Origin: an uncultured Bacteroidales bacterium
GTDB taxonomy: Bacteria > Bacteroidota > Bacteroidia > Bacteroidales > UBA932
Assembly (NCBI GenBank): GCA_934667175.1
Contig: CAKULN010000039.1
Location: 1-26,361, forward strand
Direction: 5' to 3'
Length of the DNA stretch: 26,361 nt
Below the pieces are notes generated by a model. It was not told the origin of the DNA. It searched no databases and saw only the letters and a program-made list of their open reading frames with translations. A program made the position numbers and the translations under genes. Numbering within the stretch: the stretch's first letter is position 1; each line of letters opens with the position of its first letter. Shown piece after piece: positions 12,574 through 20,271 of this stretch.

Positions 12574-13815
12574 CTAATCAAGGGTGTGGATGGCGAGGCC
12601 GGAACGGAGCTTCGGCTCGAACCACGTGGTCTTCGGAGGCATGATGTTGCCGGTGTCGGCGATGTCGATGAGCTGCTGCATGGAGACAGGGTAAAGGGCG
12701 AAAGCAACCTTCATCTCACCGCTGTCGACCCTGCGCTTGAGCTCGCCGAGACCTCTGATCCCGCCCACGAAATCGATTCTCTTGTCTGTGCGCAAGTCCT
12801 TTATTCCAAGTATTTTGTCAAGTACGAGGTTCGAGAGGATCGTAACGTCCAGAACTCCGATCGGATCCTTGTCATCGTACCTGCCAGGAAGAGCTTCCAG
12901 AGAGTACCACTTCCCGTCCAAGTACATCGAGAAGTTATGCAGATGATCAGGATGGTAGATCTCCTCACCCATCTCGCGAACGGTAAAGTTCTCCTCAAGA
13001 GCAGCGATGAACTGTTCCTTGGAAAGACCGTTGAGATCTTTCACGACACGGTTGTAGTCCAGAATCTTGAGCTGGCTCTCCGGGAAGCACACAGCCATGA
13101 AGAAGTTGTACTCCTCGTTGCCTGTGTGGTTCGGATTCTGTGCCCTCTTCTCGGCTCCGACACGGGCTGCCGCTGCTGTACGGTGATGACCGTCAGCTAC
13201 ATAGAAAGCATCTACATCGTTGTTGAACAGCCGCGTGATCTGGTCGATGGTCTTGTCATCGTCAATCACCCAGAACTTGTGACCGAACTTGTTCTCGTCG
13301 ATAAAATCGTACTCCGGAGCCTTCTTGATGGTCTGGGCGACAATCTCGTTCAGAACGTGGTTGTCCTTGTAGGCGAAGAACACCGGCTCGATGTTGGCGT
13401 TCTGGATGCGGACGTGAACCATTCTGTCGTCCTCCTTGTCCTTGCGGGTCAGTTCGTGCTTCTTGATCTTGCCGGAAGCGTAGTCATCAGTGTGGGCGCA
13501 GAGAACGAGTCCGTACTGGGTACGGCCTTCCATTGTCTGGGCATAGACGTAGTAGCACTCCTTAGGGTCGCGCCTGAGCCAGCCCTTGGCCTGCCACTCC
13601 TTGAAATTCTTCACGGCCTCGTCATAGACCTTGGGGTCGTGATCCTCAAGGATCGGGTTGAAATCGATCTCCGGCTTGGTGATGTGGAGAAGCGATTTCT
13701 CTCCGGCCATCTCCTTGGCCTCTTCGGAGTTAAGCACGTCATAAGGCGGTGCGGCCACCTCTGTCACAATATCTTTTGGCGGCCTGATCGCCGCGAACGG
13801 TTTTACTCTTACCAT
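12574..13815 (-). CDS. DUF1015 family protein
   Basis: A 413-aa protein using the ATG at 13815, where MVRVKPFAAIRPPKDIV begins; the family typically starts with this motif. An in-frame extension upstream to 13989 would add 58 residues of Pro-rich, unconserved sequence and is rejected. Characteristic segments are AAPPYDVLNSEEA, YNFFMAVCFPESQLKILDYN, and FYVADGHHRTAAAARVG (about 210-225). The family has no settled biochemical role. It is recurrently found beside serA and serC, as here, so a link to serine metabolism is a reasonable guess. It is the last gene of the minus-strand serC-serA-DUF1015 block. Confidence 0.88.
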   Translation of the reverse strand: MVRVKPFAAIRPPKDIVTEVAAPPYDVLNSEEAKEMAGEKSLLHITKPEIDFNPILEDHDPKVYDEAVKNFKEWQAKGWLRRDPKECYYVYAQTMEGRTQYGLVLCAHTDDYASGKIKKHELTRKDKEDDRMVHVRIQNANIEPVFFAYKDNHVLNEIVAQTIKKAPEYDFIDENKFGHKFWVIDDDKTIDQITRLFNNDVDAFYVADGHHRTAAAARVGAEKRAQNPNHTGNEEYNFFMAVCFPESQLKILDYNRVVKDLNGLSKEQFIAALEENFTVREMGEEIYHPDHLHNFSMYLDGKWYSLEALPGRYDDKDPIGVLDVTILSNLVLDKILGIKDLRTDKRIDFVGGIRGLGELKRRVDSGEMKVAFALYPVSMQQLIDIADTGNIMPPKTTWFEPKLRSGLAIHTLD

Positions 13816-13859
13816 AATATTCTTTGAAAAAATGTTGAATGAATATGCCCACGTACCTT

Positions 13860-13935
13860 GTCGGTTCACCTTCAGGCAGTCTAAACCTGTTTGACCATGC
13901 CGTATTGAAGGTACACCTTCTGGCAGTGTAAAAGG
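13860..13935. repeat. Pair of imperfect direct repeats between serA and the DUF1015 gene
   Basis: GGTTCACCTTCAGGCAGT and GGTACACCTTCTGGCAGT, each followed by STAAA, lie about 46 nt apart in the 178-nt gap. A possible regulatory or spacer repeat; no protein is known to bind it. Confidence 0.45.
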
Positions 13936-13993
13936 GTTTTGAAAAGGCGGCACCGGTGCGAAAGGCAGAGGTGCCACCTGAATATTCATAAAA

Positions 13994-14914
13994 TTACTTA
14001 TTGACCTGGAAACGTGTGTTGCCGGTGGCGAAGAAGTCCACGATCTGGCGCGCGGCTGCGAGACCTGCGTTCATGTTGGCCTCGGCTGTCTGGGCGCCCA
14101 TCTTCTTAGGGGTGGCGAATATGCGCACGCCGAATTTCTCCTTCAACGCGGTGTAGTTGTCCGGAGCCACATCGGTGACGTACTTCAGGTCTGTCCTTTC
14201 CTCAAGGGCTTTCTCCAGTCCGGCCTCATCGATGACCTCCTTGCGGGCGGTGTTCACCAGACATGCTCCCTTAGGCATCTTGGTGATCAGGTCGTAGCCG
14301 ATCGAACCGATGGTCTGAGGGGTTGCCGGAATATGCACGGAGATGAAGTCGCACTCCGAATACATGTGCTCAAGTGAGTCGGCTGGCTCAGCTCCGGCCT
14401 CACGGATCTTCTCCGCAGGGATGAACGGATCAATGGCCATCACGCTCATTCCCAGAGCCTCGGCCTTCTTTCCGACCAGACGGCCAACGTTTCCGAAAGC
14501 CTGGATACCGACCTTCTTCCCCTGGATCTCAGTACCAGTGGCAGGGGTGAACTGATTGCGGCTCATGTAGATCATCATGGCGATGGCGAGCTCGGCGACA
14601 GCGTTGGAGTTCTGCCCGGGGGTGTTCATCACGACCACCTTGTGGGCTGTGGCAGCGGCCAGATCCACATTGTCGTAGCCGGCTCCAGCGCGGACAACGA
14701 TCTTCAGGTTCTTGGCAGCGTCAAGCACTTCCGCAGTGACTTTGTCGGAACGGATGATGAGGGCGTCCACGTCAGCGATGGCCGCGATGAGCTCCGAAGC
14801 GTCAGCGTACTTCTCAAGAGCGGCGAACTCGTGCCCGGCTCCTGTTACGATTTCTTTGATCCCAGCAACGGCTGCTGCTGAGAAAGGCTTCTGTGTGGCT
14901 ACTAATACCTTCAT
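13994..14914 (-). CDS. serA: D-3-phosphoglycerate dehydrogenase, short form
   Basis: A 306-aa enzyme for the first step of serine synthesis: oxidation of 3-phosphoglycerate to 3-phosphohydroxypyruvate with NAD. It belongs to the short form without a C-terminal ACT regulatory domain. Visible motifs: VVRAGAGYDNVDL (73-85), NTPGQNSNAVAELA, a nucleotide-binding loop GIQAFGNVGR (136-145) in which Ala takes the place of the first Gly of GxGxxG, and ACLVNTARKEVID. Where most family members have TPHxGxST with the catalytic His, this protein has TPKKMGAQT (268-276), a Lys form that I recall from Bacteroides-type and Entamoeba enzymes. It follows serC by 6 nt, so the two genes form one operon. Confidence 0.93.
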   Translation of the reverse strand: MKVLVATQKPFSAAAVAGIKEIVTGAGHEFAALEKYADASELIAAIADVDALIIRSDKVTAEVLDAAKNLKIVVRAGAGYDNVDLAAATAHKVVVMNTPGQNSNAVAELAIAMMIYMSRNQFTPATGTEIQGKKVGIQAFGNVGRLVGKKAEALGMSVMAIDPFIPAEKIREAGAEPADSLEHMYSECDFISVHIPATPQTIGSIGYDLITKMPKGACLVNTARKEVIDEAGLEKALEERTDLKYVTDVAPDNYTALKEKFGVRIFATPKKMGAQTAEANMNAGLAAARQIVDFFATGNTRFQVNK

Positions 14915-14920
14915 GATGAG

Positions 14921-15994
14921 TTATTTCTTAAGTTCCTCGAATTCCTTCATGCAGTCAACCAGAGCCTGAACGTCCTCGACTGTGCAGGCGTTGTAGAGAG
15001 AAGCCCTGAAGCCTCCGACGGAGCGGTGTCCCTTGATGCCGATCATGCCGCGCTCTTTGGCGAACGCAAGGAACTCGTCCTGAAGAGCTTCGTAGCCCGG
15101 TGCCATCACGAAGCAGACGTTCATCAGCGAGCGGTCCTCCTTCGCGGCGGTGCCGACGAACAATGGGTTGCGGTCGATCTCTGAATATAGCAGGTCAGCC
15201 TTCCGCTGATTGATCTTCTGAATGGCAGGCACGCCACCTATGCTCTTGAGCCACTTCAACGTCTCGTTCATCATGAAGATGGAGAACACAGGAGGAGTGT
15301 TGTACATGGAAAGTTTCTCAATGTGGTTGCGATAGTCAAGCATCGCAGGGAGGTATCTTGAAACCCTTCCGAGTGAGTCTTTCCTGATGATCGCGAAGAT
15401 CACACCGGCAGGGCCGACGTTCTTCTGCGCTCCACCATAGATGAGATCGTACTTGCTCACGTCAACCGGACGGCTCATGATGTCGGACGACATGTCTGCG
15501 ATGAGCGGAACCGGGCAGTCGATGTCTTCCTTGATCTCGGTACCATAGATGGTGTTGTTCGTCGTGATGTGGAAGTAGTCGATGTCCGTAGGAATCTCGA
15601 ATCCTTTAGGAATATAAGAGTAGTTCTTGTCGGCCGAGCTTGCGAGAGCGTAAGCCTCTCCGATTCCCTTTGCCTCCTTGAGGGCTTTCTTCGCCCAGAC
15701 GCCTGTCTCAAGATAGGCGGCCTTCTTCTCAAGGTAGTTCATGGCCACATAAAGGAACTGCAAAGACGCTCCGCCACCGAGGAACACAACCTCATGGGTG
15801 TCAGGAATATTCAGAAGTTCTCTCCAAAGTGCGCGGCACTCGTCCATGGTCGCGTCCCATTCCTTTGTGCGGTGGGAAATGCTCAAGACGGAAACACCTG
15901 TGCCCTTGAAATCCTTGAGGGCCTCAATGGCGTTGTCGATGGCCACCTGCGGAAGCAGGCAAGGGCCGGCGTTGAAAACGTGTACTTTCTTCAT
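14921..15994 (-). CDS. serC: Phosphoserine aminotransferase
   Basis: A 357-aa class V PLP-dependent aminotransferase. It converts 3-phosphohydroxypyruvate and glutamate to phosphoserine and 2-oxoglutarate, the second step of serine synthesis; the same family often serves vitamin B6 synthesis. Motifs: N-terminal [27 protein letters not shown] (73-87), the PLP Lys191 in [13 protein letters not shown], and the C-terminal [16 protein letters not shown]. Length matches the family (about 360). It leads the serC-serA-DUF1015 block on the minus strand. A perfect 13-bp inverted repeat lies in the gap before it. Confidence 0.95.
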   Translation of the reverse strand: MKKVHVFNAGPCLLPQVAIDNAIEALKDFKGTGVSVLSISHRTKEWDATMDECRALWRELLNIPDTHEVVFLGGGASLQFLYVAMNYLEKKAAYLETGVWAKKALKEAKGIGEAYALASSADKNYSYIPKGFEIPTDIDYFHITTNNTIYGTEIKEDIDCPVPLIADMSSDIMSRPVDVSKYDLIYGGAQKNVGPAGVIFAIIRKDSLGRVSRYLPAMLDYRNHIEKLSMYNTPPVFSIFMMNETLKWLKSIGGVPAIQKINQRKADLLYSEIDRNPLFVGTAAKEDRSLMNVCFVMAPGYEALQDEFLAFAKERGMIGIKGHRSVGGFRASLYNACTVEDVQALVDCMKEFEELKK

Positions 15995-16112
15995 TTTATT
16001 ATAGTTTCAAAGTATTATTAATGTATGCGATCTCTATAATCCCATAAGGAATATGCGGTTAAAATTTCAAAGTTTTACCGATATATTCGTTATGCGTAAA
16101 AATCAAAACTGA

Positions 16113-16165
16113 TTTTGCGGTAAATATAGGCAATTAAAAGGATTTGCCCAACATTTACCGCAAAA
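16113..16165 (-). terminator. 13-bp inverted repeat between pyrB and serC
   Basis: TTTTGCGGTAAAT (16113-16125) and ATTTACCGCAAAA (16153-16165) are perfect complements; inside, GGCAA and TTGCC can pair too. It begins 8 nt after the pyrB stop (minus strand), so it could end that transcript. A TAATTTTG on the minus strand (16168-16161) overlaps the arm, so a promoter for serC with a structured leader is an alternative. Confidence 0.5.
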
Positions 16166-16172
16166 TTATAAA

Positions 16173-17078
16173 TTATCTGTAGCCCAACAGATAGGAGATG
16201 ATCGCCATCCTGACGTACATCCCGCCTCCGGCCTGCTGGAAGTAATAGGCGTAAGGTGTGTCGTCAATGTCCGTGGAGATCTCGTTGACCCTTGGGAGCG
16301 GATGCATGATCTTCATGTTCGGCTTGACCGAGCCGAGCATCGAGGCCGTGAGCCTGTAGACATCCTTCACCTTATTATATTCATCCATGTCAGGGAACCT
16401 TTCCTGCTGGACTCTGGTCATGTAGAGGATGTCGCAGATGTCGAGACCGTCCTCTATCCTGCCGGTCTGTTTGTAATCAACGCCCTCGCGGTCAAGCAGC
16501 TCAAGGTATTTCTTCGGCATATTCAACTCTTCCGGGGAGGTGAATATGAAATGCGGGCCGAACCAGCGCAGGGCCTCTACGAGCGAGTGGACGGCGCGGC
16601 CGTACTTGAGGTCTCCGACCATATTCACTGTCAAGCCATCAAGCTTGCCTTGTGTCTTCTGGATGGCGTAGAGGTCAAGCAGGGTCTGGGTCGGGTGCTG
16701 GTTGGCTCCGTCTCCGGCGTTGATGACAGGAACCGAGGCAACGGACGCCGCGATGTCGGCCGCTCCGGCCTGAGGATGCCTCATCACAATCATGTCCACA
16801 TAGTTGGACACGATCTTTATGGTGTCCTCCAGGGTCTCTCCTTTCGTCTGGCTGGTGTTGCGGTTGTCCGGGAATCCGATCACTCTGGCTCCCAGCCTGT
16901 TGACCGCCGCCTCGAAAGAAAGGCGGGTTCTGGTCGAGGGCTCGAAGAAGAGGCAGGCCACAACCTTTCCGGCAAGAAAGTTCTGCTCCCTGTTGGCTTC
17001 GAATTCCTTTGCTACCTCAAGGATGTGGAGTACTTCATCCTTTGAAAAATCCTGAATTGAAATTAGACTTTTAGGCAT
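16173..17078 (-). CDS. pyrB: Aspartate carbamoyltransferase catalytic subunit
   Basis: A 301-aa enzyme joining carbamoyl phosphate and aspartate to carbamoyl aspartate, the committed step of pyrimidine synthesis. The carbamoyl-phosphate motif FFEPSTRTRLSFE includes S48-T-R-T-R52. Also visible are NAGDGANQHPTQTLLDLY and MHPLPRVNEI. Length is typical. The stop lies 178 nt before serC. The usual partner pyrI (regulatory subunit), which often follows pyrB in Bacteroidetes, is not next to it here. The gene starts 12 nt after yigZ, so the two are probably one transcript. Confidence 0.96.
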   Translation of the reverse strand: MPKSLISIQDFSKDEVLHILEVAKEFEANREQNFLAGKVVACLFFEPSTRTRLSFEAAVNRLGARVIGFPDNRNTSQTKGETLEDTIKIVSNYVDMIVMRHPQAGAADIAASVASVPVINAGDGANQHPTQTLLDLYAIQKTQGKLDGLTVNMVGDLKYGRAVHSLVEALRWFGPHFIFTSPEELNMPKKYLELLDREGVDYKQTGRIEDGLDICDILYMTRVQQERFPDMDEYNKVKDVYRLTASMLGSVKPNMKIMHPLPRVNEISTDIDDTPYAYYFQQAGGGMYVRMAIISYLLGYR

Positions 17079-17090
17079 GACATTTATGAT

Positions 17091-17711
17091 TTAAAGTTCG
17101 TTTATCTCGCAGTTGTCAATTTTCCCGATTCTGGTCCGGAAGTCATCCTCGGCGGAGAGCCTTACCCAGGTCTGGAGTGTGCACTCGGTTCCGAAATCCT
17201 GTCCTCTCTGCTTGAGCTCCATGTCTTTGAGAATCTTCATCACACTGTTCATCGCATCATAGCCGAAGCGGACGGCGAACCATTTTCCGGCGATTTTCTC
17301 GATGCTTCCGGCCTTGTCCAGAGCCTCCGCTGAGGATGTCTTGTAGGCTCTGATCAGTCCAGGAATCCCCAGCTTGATCCCGCCGAAATAGCGCACGACC
17401 ACCACCAACACGTCGCTCAGCCCCCGTGAGTCAATCTGCCCGAGAATCGGTCTCCCGGCGGAAGATGATGGTTCTCCGTCGTCGTTGGCCCTGAACTTGT
17501 CACCGAGGTAGCCCAGACGGTAGGCATAGCAATGATGGCGCGCGTCGTGATACTTCTTTTTCATGTCGTTGACAATGTCCTTGACCTCTTCTTCTGTCTC
17601 GATGGGGAACGCAAATGAGATGAAACGGCTGCCATTGTCCTTGAACAGCCCTTCCGCCGGTCCCGAAACACTCTTGTAGGAGTCTCGGATGATGTTTTCT
17701 GATGCTTCCAT
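17091..17711 (-). CDS. IMPACT/YigZ family protein
   Basis: A 206-aa protein from the ATG at 17711; a TTG two codons upstream (17717) is a possible alternative. The N-terminal IMPACT domain is clear: FISFAFPIETEEEVKDIV, HHCYAYRLG, NDDGEPSSSAGRPIL (about 77-91) and VVVVRYFGGIKLGIPGLIRAY. The C-terminal part fits the small YigZ domain. In eukaryotes the domain modulates Gcn2; in bacteria the role (ribosome- or translation-related) is unsettled. It is upstream of pyrB by 12 nt. No promoter match was found ahead of it; a G8 run (17733-17740) and a repeat array lie there. Confidence 0.92.
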   Translation of the reverse strand: MEASENIIRDSYKSVSGPAEGLFKDNGSRFISFAFPIETEEEVKDIVNDMKKKYHDARHHCYAYRLGYLGDKFRANDDGEPSSSAGRPILGQIDSRGLSDVLVVVVRYFGGIKLGIPGLIRAYKTSSAEALDKAGSIEKIAGKWFAVRFGYDAMNSVMKILKDMELKQRGQDFGTECTLQTWVRLSAEDDFRTRIGKIDNCEINEL

Positions 17712-17743
17712 AATCAAAACAAGGCGGTCGCCGGGGGGGGCGG

Positions 17744-18011
17744 CCCTTCGACAAGCTCAGGGACCGCAGGCTCACCAACCGTGGTCTGGCCCTTCGACAA
17801 GCTCAGGGACCGCAAGTTCACCAACCGTGGTCTGGCCCTTCGACAGGCTCAGGGACCGCAGGCTCACCAACCGTGGTCTGGCCCTTCGACAGGCTCAGGG
17901 ACCGCAGGCTCACCAACCGTGGTCTGGCCCTTCGACAGGCTCAGGGACCGCAGGCTCACCAACCGTGGCTCGGCAGGTTCACCAGTCGGTCGCTGAGCTT
18001 GCCGAAGCGAC
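17744..18011. repeat. 46-bp x 5 tandem palindromic repeat array (cluster 5)
   Basis: Units begin with CCCTTCGACARGCTCAGGGA at 17744, 17790, 17836, 17882 and 17928, exactly 46 bp apart, nearly identical. After them comes a copy with arms GGTCGCT/AGCGAC near 17988-18011. Each unit has the stem CCCT/AGGG around the constant core. Between units there is no unique spacer, so this is not a CRISPR array. A run of eight G precedes it at 17733-17740. It separates the divergent genes yigZ (minus) and 18104 (plus). Confidence 0.92.
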
Positions 18012-18047
18012 ATTCCTCAGACACGAAATTAGTGTTTTTCACATAAT

Positions 18048-18079
18048 TTTGCAACGGAACGGGAAATTTTGTAATTTTG
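18048..18079 (+). promoter_or_regulatory. Promoter of the 18104 gene and miaA
   Basis: TTTG (18048-18051), exactly 20 nt, TAATTTTG (18072-18079), an exact TAnnTTTG. The ATG at 18104 is 25 nt downstream. It starts just past the repeat array. Confidence 0.8.
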
Positions 18080-18103
18080 AGATGGTTTTGAAGCTAAATA
18101 TTT

Positions 18104-18700
18104 ATGGTTTATAAATTCAGGGTGACTCTTGCCGGGATCAAAGGATTCTACCGGGTTTACGAGATGAGGGGTGAAACGACCCTTTACGAATTCCACAAAC
18201 AGATGCGTGCGGACATGGAATTTCCGCAGGATCAGTTGATTATGTTCAAGGCGATGGACGCCGGCGGCGGAGTCGTCGCGCGCTATGGCCTGTTCGATCT
18301 CGGAAGCGGCACTGTTGACAACGTCTCGGTCGCACAGACCGTCAAGGCGGGGGTGGCCTCATTCCTGTACTTCTATGACGTGCCTAACCGCAAGAGCGTG
18401 ATCGTCACGTTTGAGGGTACGGAAGATAAGCCCGGGTGCTCTCCGACAATCGTCGAGGTCAAGGGCCCTAATCCTATCGAATTCGAGAACGGCTATGTCG
18501 CTTTCGAGGACCTGCCGGACTCCCAGAGGCATCTGCCTGGACAGAAGCCGGACTGGGGACCTGATGATGATGACGACGATGAGGGGGGAGCGTCTCCTGC
18601 CAGCCTCGATGATGACAGCGACGATGACGACGAGGATGAGGAGGATGATGACGAGGATGGAAAGATTGTCTTCGACGGAACAGAGGACTTGGACATATAG
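18104..18700 (+). CDS. Plasmid pRiA4b ORF-3-like protein with an acidic tail
   Basis: A 198-aa protein. Residues of about 1-140 resemble the pRiA4b ORF-3/IS1096 TnpR-like family (MVYKFRVTLAGIKGFYRVYE, a start typical of the group, and FYDVPNRKSVIVTFEG). Despite the family name no transposase activity is shown for this group. From about 147 on the protein is almost all Asp and Glu with a few Ser, Gly and Ala, up to FDGTEDLDI. That tail is a low-complexity segment that could mimic nucleic acid or hold a basic partner. miaA follows after a 39-nt gap, so the two probably share the promoter at 18048. Function unknown. Confidence 0.8.
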   Translation: MVYKFRVTLAGIKGFYRVYEMRGETTLYEFHKQMRADMEFPQDQLIMFKAMDAGGGVVARYGLFDLGSGTVDNVSVAQTVKAGVASFLYFYDVPNRKSVIVTFEGTEDKPGCSPTIVEVKGPNPIEFENGYVAFEDLPDSQRHLPGQKPDWGPDDDDDDEGGASPASLDDDSDDDDEDEEDDDEDGKIVFDGTEDLDI

Positions 18701-18739
18701 AAAACTTCAAGCGAATATATCATTTCCTTGATCTTGAAT

Positions 18740-19609
18740 ATGTCCAGGCGGCTCCTCATAATCCTTGGACCTACCGCTGTCGGCAAGACTGACTTCAGCG
18801 TCTCCAAGGCTTTGGAATATGGCTCGCCTGTGATTTCCTGCGACTCGCGCCAGATTTATAGGGACATGTCGATCGGTACAGCTGTCCCGAGTGCTTCACA
18901 GCTTTCCGCCGTGAGGCATTATTTCATTCAGGCAATACCTGTCACACGGACCTATACGGCTGGGGATTACGAGCTTGAGGCCGTGGACTTGATCGAGAGA
19001 CTGTTTGACGAGGGGCACGAGACCCTCGTGATGACGGGTGGCTCAATGTTTTACATCGACGCTGTGTGCAACGGGCTGGACAATCTTCCGGACGGGGATC
19101 CGTCCTTGCGTTCCGAGTTGTGGGAAAGGCTTGGAAAAGAGGGGGTTGAGTCTCTCGCGGACGAACTCAGGCTGAAGGATCCGCTGACATATTCACAAAT
19201 CGACACGCGCAACAGCCAGAGGGTCATCCGTGCTCTTGAGGTATGCCTCGTTTCCGGTCATCCATTCTCGTCGTTCAAGACAGGTCAGAGGCGGCGGCGT
19301 TCGTTCGAAATCGAGAAAATCGGGCTGTCGCGGCCACGTGAGGAATTATATTCACGAATCAATCAAAGGGTTCTGAATATGATAGACGGTGGGTTGGTTG
19401 ATGAGGTCCGCTCGCTGCTGCCGTACCGGGATTGCCAGGCGTTGCAGACCGTCGGGTACAAGGAGATTTTTGAATATCTTGACGGAAAAGTTCCTCTGGA
19501 GGAGGCTGTTCGTCTCGTCCAGAGGAACACTCGTCATTACGCCAAGAAGCAACTCACCTGGTGGCGCCGTGATCCCGACATTCGTTGGATTGACATTTCT
19601 GACCGTTAA
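18740..19609 (+). CDS. miaA: tRNA dimethylallyltransferase
   Basis: A 289-aa enzyme that transfers a dimethylallyl group to N6 of A37 in tRNAs reading codons that start with U, the first step toward ms2i6A. The P-loop GPTAVGKT is at about 10-17, followed by CDSRQIYRDMSIGTA and MTGGSMFYIDAV. RNTRHYAKKQLTWWRRD at the C-terminal end is a family signature. The ATG at 18740 is chosen over a TTG four codons earlier because MSRRLLIILGPT fits the usual N-terminus. Second gene after the pRiA4b-like ORF; it ends at a palindromic repeat cluster. Confidence 0.95.
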   Translation: MSRRLLIILGPTAVGKTDFSVSKALEYGSPVISCDSRQIYRDMSIGTAVPSASQLSAVRHYFIQAIPVTRTYTAGDYELEAVDLIERLFDEGHETLVMTGGSMFYIDAVCNGLDNLPDGDPSLRSELWERLGKEGVESLADELRLKDPLTYSQIDTRNSQRVIRALEVCLVSGHPFSSFKTGQRRRRSFEIEKIGLSRPREELYSRINQRVLNMIDGGLVDEVRSLLPYRDCQALQTVGYKEIFEYLDGKVPLEEAVRLVQRNTRHYAKKQLTWWRRDPDIRWIDISDR

Positions 19610-19611
19610 CC

Positions 19612-19735
19612 GCCGGGTCGCTTTGGCGCTTCGACAGGCTCAGCGACCAAGTCGGTTCGGTCGCTGAGCTTGCCGAAGTGACCGAAAGGCTCAGTGACCA
19701 AGTCGGTTCGGTTGCTGAGCTTGCCGAAGCATCGA
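19612..19735. repeat. Palindromic repeat cluster 6
   Basis: Four core copies in alternating orientation (GCTTCGACAGGCTCAGCGAC, GGTCGCTGAGCTTGCCGAAG, and two more). The segment GACCAAGTCGGTTCGGT occurs twice. It lies between the convergent ends of miaA and the DUF3127 gene, where hairpins could end both transcripts. Confidence 0.85.
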
Positions 19736-19751
19736 ATCGACTAGACTCAAC

Positions 19752-20189
19752 CTAGAACGGCAAATCATTGCTAGGGTCGTCCGCAGGAAGGTCGTCGATG
19801 GTCGGGGCCGGAGCCTGCTGCTGAGGCTGGGCTCCGTAATTCGGCTGGGACGCCTGAGTGTAGTTCTGCGGAGTCTGATAGGCCGGCTGCTGAGCCGGAG
19901 CCGATTGCCCCGCCTGGGTGATTCTCCACACGCGCACATCATTGTACCAGCGGCCGTTGTATTCCCGAGCCCTGATGTTGAACGCTACTTTCACGGCATC
20001 CCCGACCTGGTACTTGTCCAGATCCGCGACCTTGTCGTTGCCGAATGCCGTGAGACACACCTCGGCCGGATAATTCCCGTCTTGATATTCAAGAATAAAA
20101 TCCTGTTTTGTCCATGCGCCTTTTGCGCTTTGTCCGTTTTGCTTCGCAAGCTTCTGCCGGATCCTTCCTTCTATTTCCAATGCTGCCAT
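19752..20189 (-). CDS. DUF3127 family protein, SSB-like
   Basis: A 145-aa protein. The N-terminal about 88 aa match the DUF3127 pattern (MAALEIEGRI, KGAWTKQDFILEY, REYNGRWYNDVRVWRI), which looks like an OB-fold. Residues of about 90-130 are a Gln/Pro/Ala-rich linker, and the end is DDLPADDPSNDLPF, very like the acidic DDDIPF tip by which SSB binds its partner proteins. So it may bind nucleic acid and recruit partners as SSB does; that is inference. The family is largely restricted to Bacteroidetes. It is downstream of the FKBP gene terminator and is probably transcribed on its own. Confidence 0.85.
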   Translation of the reverse strand: MAALEIEGRIRQKLAKQNGQSAKGAWTKQDFILEYQDGNYPAEVCLTAFGNDKVADLDKYQVGDAVKVAFNIRAREYNGRWYNDVRVWRITQAGQSAPAQQPAYQTPQNYTQASQPNYGAQPQQQAPAPTIDDLPADDPSNDLPF

Positions 20190-20209
20190 ATTCTTTTTCC
20201 TTTTTTGTA

Positions 20210-20248
20210 AAAATCAAGCCTGCTTGGCGATGAACGCAAAGCAGGCTT
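20210..20248 (-). terminator. Rho-independent terminator of the FKBP gene
   Basis: Arms AAGCCTGCTT (20216-20225) and AAGCAGGCTT (20239-20248), 10 bp perfect, loop 13 nt, followed on the minus strand by GATTTTTAC. It lies 24 nt beyond the FKBP stop. Confidence 0.75.
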
Positions 20249-20271
20249 TGTCTCCGCTGCCTTGGCAGGGA

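Noticed and set aside
12511..13827. 438-aa open frame on the plus strand
   Set aside because: Shadow of the DUF1015 gene; it also runs into the repeat cluster.
13816..13989. 58-residue N-terminal extension of the DUF1015 protein
   Set aside because: Pro-rich and unlike the family; the motif MVRVKPFAAIRPP starts at the internal ATG.
17733..17740. G8 run as a phase-variable promoter for yigZ
   Set aside because: No TAnnTTTG or -33 element is placed around it, unlike the two G9 promoters.
17744..17973. Possible CRISPR array
   Set aside because: Period is an exact 46 bp with identical sequence throughout; no unique spacers and no cas genes.
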